A DNA stretch of 64,000 nt, taken from positions 15,522,419 through 15,586,418 of the forward strand of contig NC_087076.1 of NCBI RefSeq assembly GCF_026151205.1, written 5' to 3'. Made by a program: the position numbers and the translations under genes. The stretch is from Bolinopsis microptera (Eukaryota > Ctenophora > Tentaculata > Lobata > Bolinopsidae). The notes beneath the pieces were generated by a model. That model saw nothing but the letters and a program-made list of their open reading frames with translations, was not told the DNA's origin and did no database searches. This document shows positions 36,782-47,149 of the stretch, piece after piece; positions within the stretch are counted from its first letter, which is position 1, and the number at the start of each line of letters is the position of its first letter.

Positions 36782-38775
36782 AGTCCTTGATTTGAGCAAA
36801 TTCTCCGATCACAAACCCTCTGTCACAACACTTAGCCTGAGACACAACATAACCCTTTCAGAAGAAATACTGCGTGACCTCGAGGATGCGCCCAGGAAGT
36901 ACAAATGGCCATGTGAGGATAATGCTGAGCTCAAATTCTTGCTAGCTATGGGTGACCCTAGTATAAAGGAAAAGACGGAAACTCTGGCTACAAGTTCATG
37001 CAAAACCCATCAAGACGTTCTTAACCTTAACAACCAAATTGTTGAGCTGTATCATCAGGTTGCTGAACAAGTGATGCCCCAAAAAAACGCCTCAAGTCGT
37101 CAGAAAGGGCCGAGACATAATAAATATGGTAGCACCAAAAAGAAGAGTCGAATGAAGCCAAAAATGGCATGGTTTGACAGTGAATGTATCCGTCTTAAGA
37201 GGACACTCAACATTCTAGCAAAAAAGTATGGAAGATCCCCATTGGACAAGCTCCTCAGGGACTCTTATTACGACACTCAGCGACAATATAGAAAGATGAT
37301 CAGACATAAGCGATCAGAATTCTTTGAGAAGCTATGCAAGGACATAGAAACAGGGAACAACATCTGCTGGAAATCCTTCAAAGCTCTTAAAAATACAAAA
37401 TCGCCTGCAACCAGTCTTGATGCCTTCGATATGATCAACTTTTGCAAGTTCTTCAGTGAACTTTACGGCAAAAAGAACATCAAAGACTCTAAGATCGCAG
37501 AGCTACAGTCAAAGATGCAGAAAAACAACATTTGTGACGACCTGACCAAGCTTTTGGATCAAGATATAAAGATGGAAGAGCTGTGTGCTTGCATTAAGGC
37601 CACTAAAAAAGGAAAGGCAGTCTCCGAAGATCTAATTTCTAATGAATTCTTCAAAGCCTCAACACGATCCATGCTCAAAGCAGTCCTCAACCTCTTCAAC
37701 CACTGCCTAAGCCTATCAATTTACCCATGGACTTCATCAGTAGTTACACCACTACACAAAAAAGGTGATATCTATGATCCAAACAACTACAGAGCCATCG
37801 CTGTAGCGAGCAATCTCGGAAAGCTCTTTGCAAGCATATTGCTGAAAAGATTGATATCATTCCGTGATCAAGTGTGGCTGCCAAGCACAGCTCTGTTCCG
37901 CAACTTCCCCACAAACACGAGCACCACACCAGAAACAGGAAACGTGTGTACACTCATTGCCAGGGACCCTCTAGAGAACTTTCATCTGACTCTTTTGAAA
38001 TGGACCTTAGGGGTGAGGAAGTCAACATCCAATGCTGCGATATGGGGTGACACAGGCAGGCATCCACTAGGCATCACGCTATCAAAGCAAGTGTTCAACT
38101 ACAAAGAAAGACTTGAACAAATGGTTGTAGACGGTCGTGACTGCCTTGCTAGACACGCTTTCGAAGAGCAGGCGACCCTAAACCTAAGCTGGTTCTCCAC
38201 TCTCGAGCAGATGCAAGAAACCATCGAGGCATCAGAGAGAAACCAAGGATTAAGACCAAGCCAGATTAGAAAGAGTTTGCAAAAGTGGTTTATAAACTCA
38301 TGGGAAACAGAAAGGACATCTAACAGAAAACTATCATTCTACAACTTAGTGAAGAGAAAGTTTGCTCAAGAGACGTACCTAGCCCTTGATCTTAAACCTA
38401 ACTGCTCAAAGAAGATCGCGCAATTCAGAAGCAGCTCCCACCGCTTTAACGTTGAAACTGGTCGCTACGGCAAAAAAGCGGTTTAACATAAAACATCGGG
38501 CCTGCAGACATTGCTGCTCAAGTGACGATGACTTGTTAGATCTTCTCTATGAGCTACCAGGGGCCTATCCAGTGATAGAAGATGAGCATCACATCCTCTA
38601 CGAATGCCCCCTATACGAAGACCTACGCAAAAACCTACATCAACGAACGAGGGACCTGTTAGTAATGAGAGAAGAACCGGGAGAAATCTTCGACGACTCA
38701 ACAACAATTAGAGACATTGGACGATTTTTAAATAAGGTCGATGAACGGAGGTTCCCTAAGAAAAATTCTGAATGA
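36771..38775 (+). pseudogene. LINE (type C) lacking its reverse transcriptase core
   Basis: The frame 36771-38486 (571 aa) starts at the end of an endonuclease domain (FSDHKPSV). It runs through the linker into the first RT block (VVTPLHKKGDIYDPNNYRAI), and then near 37880 jumps to the post-RT region (FHLTLLKWTLGV, NAAIWGDTGRHPL). The palm with the catalytic FADD is missing, yet the frame stays open. Near 38390-38480 it shifts by one frame and continues to 38775 with a Cys/His-rich ending (CRHCC...EDEHHILYECPLY). It cannot be autonomous. Different family from types A and B. Confidence 0.85.
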
Positions 38776-39162
38776 ATGTCGTGTTTTGTATATTTTGATA
38801 AGTGTGTGGACATTGTATAATACTTTCTTTGTCATTGTTGAGTGCTCTTGGCTGAGTTTTTTTTCTGCATACGACTGTGCTATCTGTGCTTATTCTTTTA
38901 CATGGCTATCTACTTTTACCACCTTGTTTGGTTATTCGTTACATTGGGGTAGTTTTGAATATTAAACCTTCTATTCCTATATTGGTCAGACACGGCATCT
39001 GCCGTTTGACCCAATTTTGTTTAATTCCTGTTTAATTCCTGTTTAATTCCTGTTTATGACAAATTTTACACTGCAATCATAGTGGACGATAACTAAGTAT
39101 CTTCTAATTCTTTTAAATCTGAGGCATATATAATTTATATAGGATACAGGTCGGATACTTCA

Positions 39163-39339
39163 ACTTACATGAGTACCACTGTGCCCTGCTCGGATGCCTT
39201 CCGAAATAGCTTCTTTCATAGATCTATGCTGAAATGGAATAGTCTACCAGTATGTATCCGGCAGTCAGAGCGGATTTCTACTTTTAAGGCCAATCTGATC
39301 AAGTACCTCTGGGCTGCCGATACAGTCTGGCCAGACTAG
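39163..39339 (+). pseudogene. LINE ORF2 C-terminal fragment (type D)
   Basis: 59 codons including the stop, with SDAFRNSFFHRSMLKWNSLP and STFKANLIKYL. This is the typical end of a non-LTR ORF2. It is preceded by three TTTAATTCCTG repeats near 39019-39055. Confidence 0.7.
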
Positions 39340-40484
39340 TTTCAGAAATGTGTTTTTGTTGGTTACAATTCTGTCCGTCCATTTCCTATCTGCTTGTCCT
39401 TCTTTTTTCTTCTATCAGTTGTGACGGAATTGTAATGAACAAAATCCATATATAATTATTTATGATATGTTTGATTTCTTGTTATTGTATGTCATTCAAA
39501 TTTGGTAGACGGCCCCAACGTTAATGTGGCTTTTGCTATGTGTTGGTTCAGCCGAATTAATTATTATGTTTAATCAAGTTTATTTTTCTCGTTAGTTGTC
39601 ATCCGGCCAAACATTAAGCAACTTATATTGCAGCACCATTTTTCAATTAGAATATTAAAATATGTCATTGTAATTTTGCATGGCTGAAATGTAACGCTTG
39701 ATTTGTATATATAATAATTAATTGAATTTTCAAATAAAAAAAATGTCGAAAGGATATTCCCTTTTTGACCACCTTAGTACCATTCTGATTGATTTTGCAC
39801 ATGACTGACATGTTTTAACTGGAGAAGGGATTCGCACAGTGGTAGTTTTATAAACCACTTTTAATTTATTGACCTATTATACCTAGTGGTAGTTTTATAG
39901 ACCACATTTAATTTATTAACTTATCATACTTAGTATTTATTTTTGGTGACTGTATCACCCAGTTTTAACATTTGATAATTGTACAGTTTATTGACGACAC
40001 ATTGACTGAATGTTATTTTATATTCTAAGTTATATTCTAGATAGTTTATTTATTTTTCAACAGACGACAACTTCCTGTTCTTTCTTCTATTTTAGTTACT
40101 CATATCTCTTGTACAGACTGTTTTACAAGGACATTGACAGATGATACTCACATTAGGCATTCATTATTGCATCTAAATTATTTCACTTGCATTAGGTTTA
40201 GAAATTTGTTCTCTGGTTAACAGATTTCAAATGTTTAATCAATTTGTAGTATGACAGTAAGGTATATAAGAAGTTATTTAATTTAGCTTGGGCTATTATA
40301 TTGACTATTGAGGTTTAATGATGATATGGAATTTGAATTCTATATAAATTTACACTATGTGGTTGGGGCATTTTGCATAGTAAATATGGTTACTACTCCT
40401 ATATATCATATTATTTGATTGGTATTCGATTTCTGATTATTTCTTAGGAATATGATTATTATATCTCAATTTGGCTTTAGGTAG
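39340..40484. other. AT-rich, no gene seen
   Basis: Possibly LINE 3' UTR. A roughly 52-bp unit with AGTGGTAGTTTTATA is tandemly duplicated at about 39839-39945. Nothing else is recognised. Confidence 0.5.
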
Positions 40485-40492
40485 GGTGCCCC

Positions 40493-43400
40493 GGGGGGGG
40501 GGGGGGGGGGGGGGGGGGCCAATGACTACTTTTGGGGACTTGGGGAATTACGTCAACGATTTTACCCCGAGTCCCCATGATTTTTAGTCCCCATTAGTCC
40601 CCAAAAGTCTCCAATAGTCCCCATTTAGATTTCAAAAAATCTGGCTTCTCCAGACCAGATCGTAAACTTCTCAAGACTGAAATCTAGAATATTTATAAAT
40701 GGTCACTGGACATTCCTGACTTCTTGGGAGCTACTTGAGGGCTGTTAGAGTACCTCAGGTAAATTAAGGGAGGGGACGGGGGCGACTACCAATGACAACA
40801 TTGAGGAGACATATTGCATATATACGCTTATTTTATCAGATTGATCTAGTAACACGAGTTGTAGCGCAAGGAAAATAAACGCATTATCAATTTTTCTTAT
40901 TACTTTTGTATTTATTTGTCTGAAATGATATGCTCAGTAATTTGAAATTGGTGTTGGTTTCTTTTGAAAATATTCACAAAAGAGTGCTTGCCAGTGCTTA
41001 AAGGGGGGGGGGGGGGGGTGATATGTCTCCAATGTCTCCCGCACCTTATCTTTTCGAAAAAGACAAAGACATTGGAGACATTGGAGACACAGCTTTTGGA
41101 GACATTGGAGACATTGGAGACACAGCTTTTGGAGACTCCTCCTCTCCTCCTCCTCCTCCTCCTCCCCCTCAGTCCTCCTCAGTCGTTCTCCTCCTCCTGA
41201 GTCTTCCTCCTGGGACCTTGGTCCTCCTCCTGGTTCCTCCTCCGGACCTCCTGGGTCCTCCTCCGGACCTCATGGGTCCTCCTCCGGACCTCCTGGGTCC
41301 TCCTCCTCCTGGCTCCTCCTACTCCTCTTCATCATCCTCCTCTTCCTCCTCAATCATCAGTCCTCCTCCTCAGTCCTCCTCCTCATCCTTCTCGTCAGTC
41401 TTCCTCCTCCTCATCAGTCCTCCCCAAGTCCCCCTCCTCCTCAGTCCTCCCCCAGTCCCCATCCGGCCTCCTCCTATTCAGTCCTCATCCTCCTCCTCCT
41501 CAGTTCTCCTGAGTCCTCCTCCTTGTAAGTCCTCCTCCTGAGTCCTCCTCCTCTTCCTGAGTCCTCCTCCTCCTAGGTCCTCCTCCTTCTCCTCCTCCTC
41601 CTCAGTCCTTCTCCTCCTCCTCCTCCTCCCTCTCAGTCATCCTCCTCAGTCATCCTCCTCAGCCATCCTCCTCAGCCGTGCTCCTCAGCCATCCTCCTCA
41701 GCCATCCTCCTCAGCCATCCTCCTCAGCCATCCTCATCAGTCCTCCTCATCAGTACTCCTCCTCCTCCTTCTCCTCCTTCTCCTCCTCAGTCCTTCTCCT
41801 CCTCCTCCTCAGTCCTCCTCCTCCCTCTCAGTCATCCTCCTCAGCCATCCTCCTCAGTCCTCCTCCTCCTCCTCAGTCCTCATCCTCATCCTCCTCTTCA
41901 GTCCTCCTCCTCCTGGGTCCTCTTCATCCTCCTCCTCCTCTTCCTCAGTCCTCCCCAGTCCCCCTCCTCCTCCTATTCAGTCCTCCTCCTCCTCCTCAGT
42001 TCTCCTCAGTCCTCCTCCTTCTCATTCCTCCTAAGTCCTCCTCCTGAGTACTTCCCCTCTTCCTCCTGAGTCCTCCTCCTGGTTCATCCTCCTCCTAGTT
42101 CCTCCACCTTCTCCTGATCTCCTCCTCAGTCCTTCTCCTCCTCCTCCTCCTCCTCAGTCATCCTCATCAGTACTCCTCAGTCCTCCTCCTTCTCAGTCCT
42201 CCTCAGTCCTCTTCCTGAGTTCTCCTCCTCCTCCTCAGTCCTCCTTCTGGGTCCTCCTCCTCCTAGGTCCTCCCCCTCCTTCTTCTATTCACTCCTCCTC
42301 CTTTTCCTCAGTTTTCCTGAGTCCTTCTCCTGAGTCCTCATCCTCCTCCTGAGTCCTCCTCCTGAGTCCTCCTCCTCCTAGGTCCTCCTCCTTCTCCTCC
42401 TCAGTCCTTCTCTTCCTCCTCCTCAGTCCTCCTCCTCCTCCCTCTCAGTCATCCTCCTCAGCCATCCTCCTCAGTCCTCCTCCTCCTCCTCAGTCCTCAT
42501 CCTCATCCTCCTCTTCAGTCCTCCTCCTCCTGGGTCTTCTTCCTTCTCTTCATCCTCCTCTTCTTCATCCTCCTCCTCTTCCTCCTCAGTCCTCAGTCTT
42601 CCTCCTCATCCTTCTCGTCAGTCCTCCTCCTCCTCAGTCCTCCCCAGTCCCCCTCCTCTTCCTATTCAGTCCTCCTCCTCCTCCTTAGTTCTCCTCAGTC
42701 CTCCTCCTTCTCATTCCTCCTAAGTCCTCCTCCTGAGTCCTCATCCTCTTCCTCCTGAGTCCTCCTCCTGGTTCATCCTCCTCTTAGTTCCTCCACCTTC
42801 TCCTTCTCCTCCTCAGTCTTTCTCCTTCTCCTCCTCCTCCTCAGTCATCCTCTTCAGTACTCCTGAGTCCTCCTCCCTCTCAGTCCTCCTCAGTCCTCTT
42901 CCTGAGATCTCCTCCTCCTCCTGAGTCCTCCTTCTGGGTCCTCCTTCTCCTAGGTCCTCCTCTTTCTCCTCCTCAGTCCTACTCCTCCTCCTCAGTCCTC
43001 TTCCTCCTCCTCCCTCTCAGTCATCCTCCTCAGCCATCCTCCTCAGCCATCCTCCTCAGTCCTCCTCAGTCCTCATCCCTCCTCCTCCTGGGTCTTCCTC
43101 CTCTTCATCCTCCTCAGTCCTCAGTCCTCCTCCTCATCCTTCTCCTTAGTCCTCCTCCTCCTCAGTCCTCCCCAGTCCCCCTCCTCCTCCTATTCAGTCC
43201 TCCTCCTCCTCCTCATCAGTTCTCCTGAGTCCTCCTCCTTCTCATTCCTCCTAAGTCCTCCTCCTGAGTCCTCCTCCTGGTTCATCCTCCTGGTTCATCT
43301 TCCTCTTAGTTCCTCCACCTTCTCCTTCTCCTCCTCAGTCCTTCTCAGTCCTCCTCAGTCCTCTTCCTGAGATCTCCTCCTCCTCCTCCTGAGTCCTCCT

Positions 43401-44779
43401 TCTTGGTCCACCTCCTCCTAGGTCCTCCTCTTTCTCCTCCTCAGTCCTACTCCTCCTCAGTCCTCTTCCTCCTCCTCCCTCTCAGTCATCCTCCTCAGTC
43501 ATCCTCCTCAGCCATCCTCCTCAGCCATCCTCCTCAGTCCTCCTCAGTCCTCATCCCTCCTCCTCCTGGGTCTTCCTCCTCTTCATCCTCCTCAGTCCTC
43601 AGTCCTCCTCCTCATCCTTCTCGTCAGTCTTCTTCATCCTCAGTCCTCCCCCAGTCCCCCTCCTCCTCCTATTCAGTCCTCCTCCACCTCAGTTCTCCTC
43701 AGTCCTCTTCCTTTTCAGTCCTCCTGAGTCCTCTTCCTCTTCCTCCTGAGTCCTCCTCCTGGGTCCTCATCCTCCTAGGTCCTCCTCCTTCTCCTTCTCC
43801 TCAGTCCTTCTTCTCCTCCTCCCTCTCAGTCATCCTCCTCAGTCATCCTCCTCAGTCATCCTCCTCAGCCATCCTCCTCAGTACTCCTCAGTCCTCCTCC
43901 TTCTCTGTCCTCCTCAGTCCTCTTCCTGAGTCCTCCTCCTCCTCCTCCTGAGTCCTCCTCCTGGGTCCTCCTCCTCCTGGGTCCTTCTCCTCCTAGATCC
44001 TCCTCCTCCTCAGCCATCCTCCACAACCATCCTCAGTCCTCATCCTCCTCCTCCTGAGTCCTCCTCCTGGGTCCTTCTCCTCCTAGATCCTCCTCTTTCT
44101 CCAATCATACATCTACGTCTCCAGTGTCTCCAATGTCTCCAATGTCTCCAAAAGCTTTGTCTCCAATGTCTCAAATGTCCCCAATGTCTCCAATGCCTCC
44201 AATGTCTCCAAAAGCTGTGTTTCCAATGTCTCCAGGACATGTCTCTGCACCCTATCTTTTCAAAAAAGACATTGGAGACATTGTAGACATGTCACACCCC
44301 CCCCCCCCCCCTAAAATAAAGATCACCAAGTCTGTTCACAGAACGGCTGTTATAAATACTCATTCACCCATCATATAACATCTTTAAGTGTATTAGGAGG
44401 GTAAGTCGAAGGGTTAATTCATGATTTTTCATTCGATTATAAGATTCAGATAGTTCAGCGAGTCGGCTACTTCTACCTTCACGAGAGCTAAACTTCAATT
44501 TACCTCAATCTGAACTGACTTGTACAGTGGTAGAACACATTACAACCGGGCTTATCATTTTACTTTTAAGTCAGATTTATCCTACTCGTATCTTGGACAA
44601 AACATCTCGATCGTATCGTTATTAAACTAACTTGGAAACCATAAATAACTGTCGAAAATTCTGGGGACTTATGGGGACAAATGGTGAATTACGTCAACGA
44701 GTTGACCTCTAGTCCCCATGATTTTTAGTCCCCATTAGTCCCCAAAAGTCTCCATTGGTAGTCATTGGCCCCCCCCCCC
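40493..44779. mobile_element. 4.3 kb repeat-only insertion with G/C-run ends
   Basis: It is flanked by a perfect direct duplication GGTGCCCC (40485-40492 and 44780-44787; nine bases if the following G counts). The left end is 26 G followed by CCAATGACTAC. The right end is the inverse complement, GTAGTCATTGG followed by 11 C. Inside both ends is a direct repeat of about 68 bp with GAATTACGTCAACGA and AGTCCCC units (40545-40612 and 44686-44754). Further in, a second pair of G16 (41003-41018) and C15 (44297-44311) runs encloses ATTGGAGAC/GTCTCCAAT repeats and the TCC-rich core, so a smaller element may be nested in a larger one. No transposase is seen. The duplication length would suit hAT- or Mutator-like insertion, but the family is not recognised. 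Confidence 0.75.
41137..44100. repeat. 3 kb TCC-rich minisatellite with higher-order repeats
   Basis: Almost every base belongs to TCC/CTC triplets interrupted by CAG, TGG and CAT variants. Higher-order copying is visible: CTCATTCCTCCTAAGTCCTC recurs at about 42021, 42710 and 43241, and CTTCCTGAGATCTCC near 42899 and 43364. The minus strand is purine-rich, with GGA runs able to form G-quadruplex or triplex DNA. Long Ser/Pro open frames here are low-complexity artefacts. Confidence 0.95.
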
Positions 44780-45005
44780 GGTGCCCCGCTAAAAGAACTG
44801 GATTCTTCCAGGAAGCATCCCGTGCACAGACCTTGGTCTACATATATATTAAATTATTAACCATTCATTCTGTATGTGCACGAAAATTTATTTCAATCAA
44901 AAAAAGAGATTTATACATCCAATGCATTTTGGAATATACAGAGGCGTGATACCTATCCCAAGCAATGCAATTGTTTACTAAGAAAGACAAAAATCAAAAT
45001 CAAGT

Positions 45006-45102
45006 AGTGACTTTGTAGCCGCTGTGTTGTTCAATCCTAATGGTAGGCCACGAGTCGTGGCCTACCATTAGGATTGAACAACACAGCGGCTACAAAGTCA
45101 CT
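45006..45102. repeat. perfect 97-bp palindrome
   Basis: Arms 45006-45053 and 45055-45102 (48 bp each) are exact inverse complements around a single G. The arm begins AGTGACTTTGTAGCCGCTGT. No mismatch was found. Confidence 0.95.
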
Positions 45103-45114
45103 GTGGCCCACGAC

Positions 45115-45420
45115 AGTTCACTATTGGCCAAATTGTGAAGGACTGGCGGCTGACGGGGCCGGAAGCTAGAGCTTCCACCTTTAGCGCTGAAGGTCCAGGG
45201 TTTGAATCCAATGTCACTTGGTCTAGGGAAGATAGTTAAGGATCCGTTGGATCCATGCGAATTTACACATTAGTGTCTCCTCAGTTGACTCAGCAGAATG
45301 ATCTTGACTACATCCACATTGTACTTACACAGTGCGATGATAGTTTGTAGACATGTGTGATGATGTGATGTCATAAATTTTACTTTACTTTACTTTACTT
45401 TACTGTACTGTACACATGAT
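45115..45420 (+). mobile_element. tRNA-derived SINE with LINE-type tail
   Basis: A near-perfect pol III box B, GGTTTGAATCC, lies at 45199-45209, about 45-50 bp after a degenerate box A-like TGGCGGCTGACGG. The tail (AGTGCGATGATAGTTT, GTGATGATGTGATGTCATAA, then TTTAC repeats to about 45415) matches the 3' end of the type A LINEs at 32325-32400 and 35250-35285. This would let it use the LINE machinery. Confidence 0.65.
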
Positions 45421-45806
45421 AGCATATACACCCTCTCAACACTTTCTGAAAATTGGACACAAAGGTTAACCGTGGGACTTTAGTGGATTTGTAATTAGCA
45501 TCAATAGGATCAGATAGATTCAACTATACCCCCAGAAGCATATGATGACCCTTCAAGCCTTAACCCTGTCATAATGATAAATTGATATTTTGGTCATTCA
45601 ATTGTTTTCATCATAGGGGCTATAATTTGCAATCTTTGCCTTGAATTAATAGCCACCATTTCACCGCTAGGTAAAAGGTTTGAAGCAGCTCCTGTTTAAA
45701 GATAAATCAACATCTCCTGGTCTTGGTCCTATGTTACTACTGCTGTTCCTCGTTCTTGCTTAGAATCTCCTTTTTGATAAATTTACGCCAACATTTACAG
45801 AGTAAG

Positions 45807-46196
45807 ATGCAAAGTTGGTTAACTAGACCATGGTTTCACAATGAGATATCACGGGAAGAGGCTGTGATACAAGTCACTAAAGATGGTAACGACAGTCATG
45901 GTAAGTTCCTCATCAGAAAGTCTGACACAAGATATGGGGAGCTTGTTTTAACTTTTAGCAACCAAGGTGCTGCAAAACACTTGAGGATGCAGATAACCAA
46001 GTCAGGGTGTCGAATTCAGCACCTTCTTTTTGACAATGTTGCTCAAATGATAGAGTTCTTCCAGAAGAATCCACTTCAACTGGATAGCCCTGCTCTAGAT
46101 AATAATACATCCTGTTTATCTGAGGTATATCTTACTGAATACATTCACCGTGATATTACTCTAACTGAACCCTATAATAATGTGTATACATTATAA
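45807..46196 (+). CDS. SH2-domain protein, SH2B/APS/Lnk-like
   Basis: 129 aa that are almost wholly one SH2 domain: WFHNEISREEA, the phosphotyrosine-binding FLIRKSDT (Arg at beta-B5), GELVLTFSNQGAAKHLRM, IQHLLFDNVAQMIEFF and NPLQLDS. The spacing best matches SH2 domains of the SH2B adaptor family, which dock on activated tyrosine kinases. The C-tail ends EPYNNVYTL, with two tyrosines. An acceptor TTTACAG ends at 45800, so this is either a terminal exon of a larger adaptor (PH domain upstream, not seen in the preceding repeats) or a small free-standing SH2 protein starting at MQSWL. The frame is also open upstream to 45723. AATAAA lies shortly after the stop (about 46243). Confidence 0.75.
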   Translation: MQSWLTRPWFHNEISREEAVIQVTKDGNDSHGKFLIRKSDTRYGELVLTFSNQGAAKHLRMQITKSGCRIQHLLFDNVAQMIEFFQKNPLQLDSPALDNNTSCLSEVYLTEYIHRDITLTEPYNNVYTL

Positions 46197-46468
46197 TTTT
46201 CTTCCTGATTTACCTGGTCTAGTGGATATACATTGTTTGGGAAAATAAAAACTAAATCTGTTCTAGAGTTCTAGGATATGAATATTTTTTATATTATATT
46301 AATTCTTTTTAAAATTGTGTTAAATGCTTAAATTTCTTTTATTATATTTCTACTTAACATATGGTTGAGTGTACAATGCAGTGTTTTATATTCGTTTTTT
46401 ACCGACTTTTTATTTTATATGTTTTATTTAACGATGTATTGTATAATTTTAAAAATAACTTCATAATA

Positions 46469-46906
46469 CAGGGGGGTCAAAAGTAATTAGTAACGTTACA
46501 TATGTTGGGTCTTATACCACCGTCGTGTTTCATATTTGAGACCTGGAACTTTTCAGATGGCATATGCATGCTGTTACTACTCATCTAAATTCTAAGCATG
46601 AGATCAGGTAAGCCAATCACCTGATCACACGTAATGAATAAACTTGTTGTGCTTTGTATCTCGATCATCTGAGAAGCTACAACTCTCATTTCTTCAATAA
46701 AATTTGGCTCGATCCGATTAAATCAGAACTGTTGAATAAATGTGATAATGAACCTTCATTGGTAAAAAAATGAACATGACTATTCTTTGATTTAATATAT
46801 TCCTCGAATGAGCATTGAGCAGTGATAGTCATACCAAAATGAATTACCTCAATCGGGCAATTGGTGACTGAGCCAACGTATTTAATGTTACTTTTGGCCC
46901 CCCCTG
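46469..46906. mobile_element. 438-bp mariner/Tc1-like MITE
   Basis: TA flanks both sides. The left end CAGGGGGGTCAAAAGTAA and the right end, inverse CAGGGGGGGCCAAAAGTAA, are imperfect inverted repeats. No transposase frame. It lies between the SH2 gene and cyclin B. Confidence 0.75.
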
Positions 46907-47149
46907 TATTTCAAATTTGTATACCTTCATTGTGATAACATGAATGCTCTTCTGCTGATCATAAGTTGTCTTTAGTGCGTCAAATGAATAACAATTGAAC
47001 TGCAAGGTTTGTTGAATAGGACAGATCCCATAGGAGGTGCAGTATGTATTGTGAATGCAACTGTTGGCCCAATTGTTCAAAATTTAAGATCTTGTTTTTG
47101 TTATGTAGCATTATTTGTGTTTCTACAGAATTTCCTCCCATTAGCTAAT

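Noticed and set aside
41023..43951. Long Ser/Pro/Leu open frames on the plus strand
   Set aside because: They are produced by the TCC-rich satellite in any frame and carry no domain or complexity.
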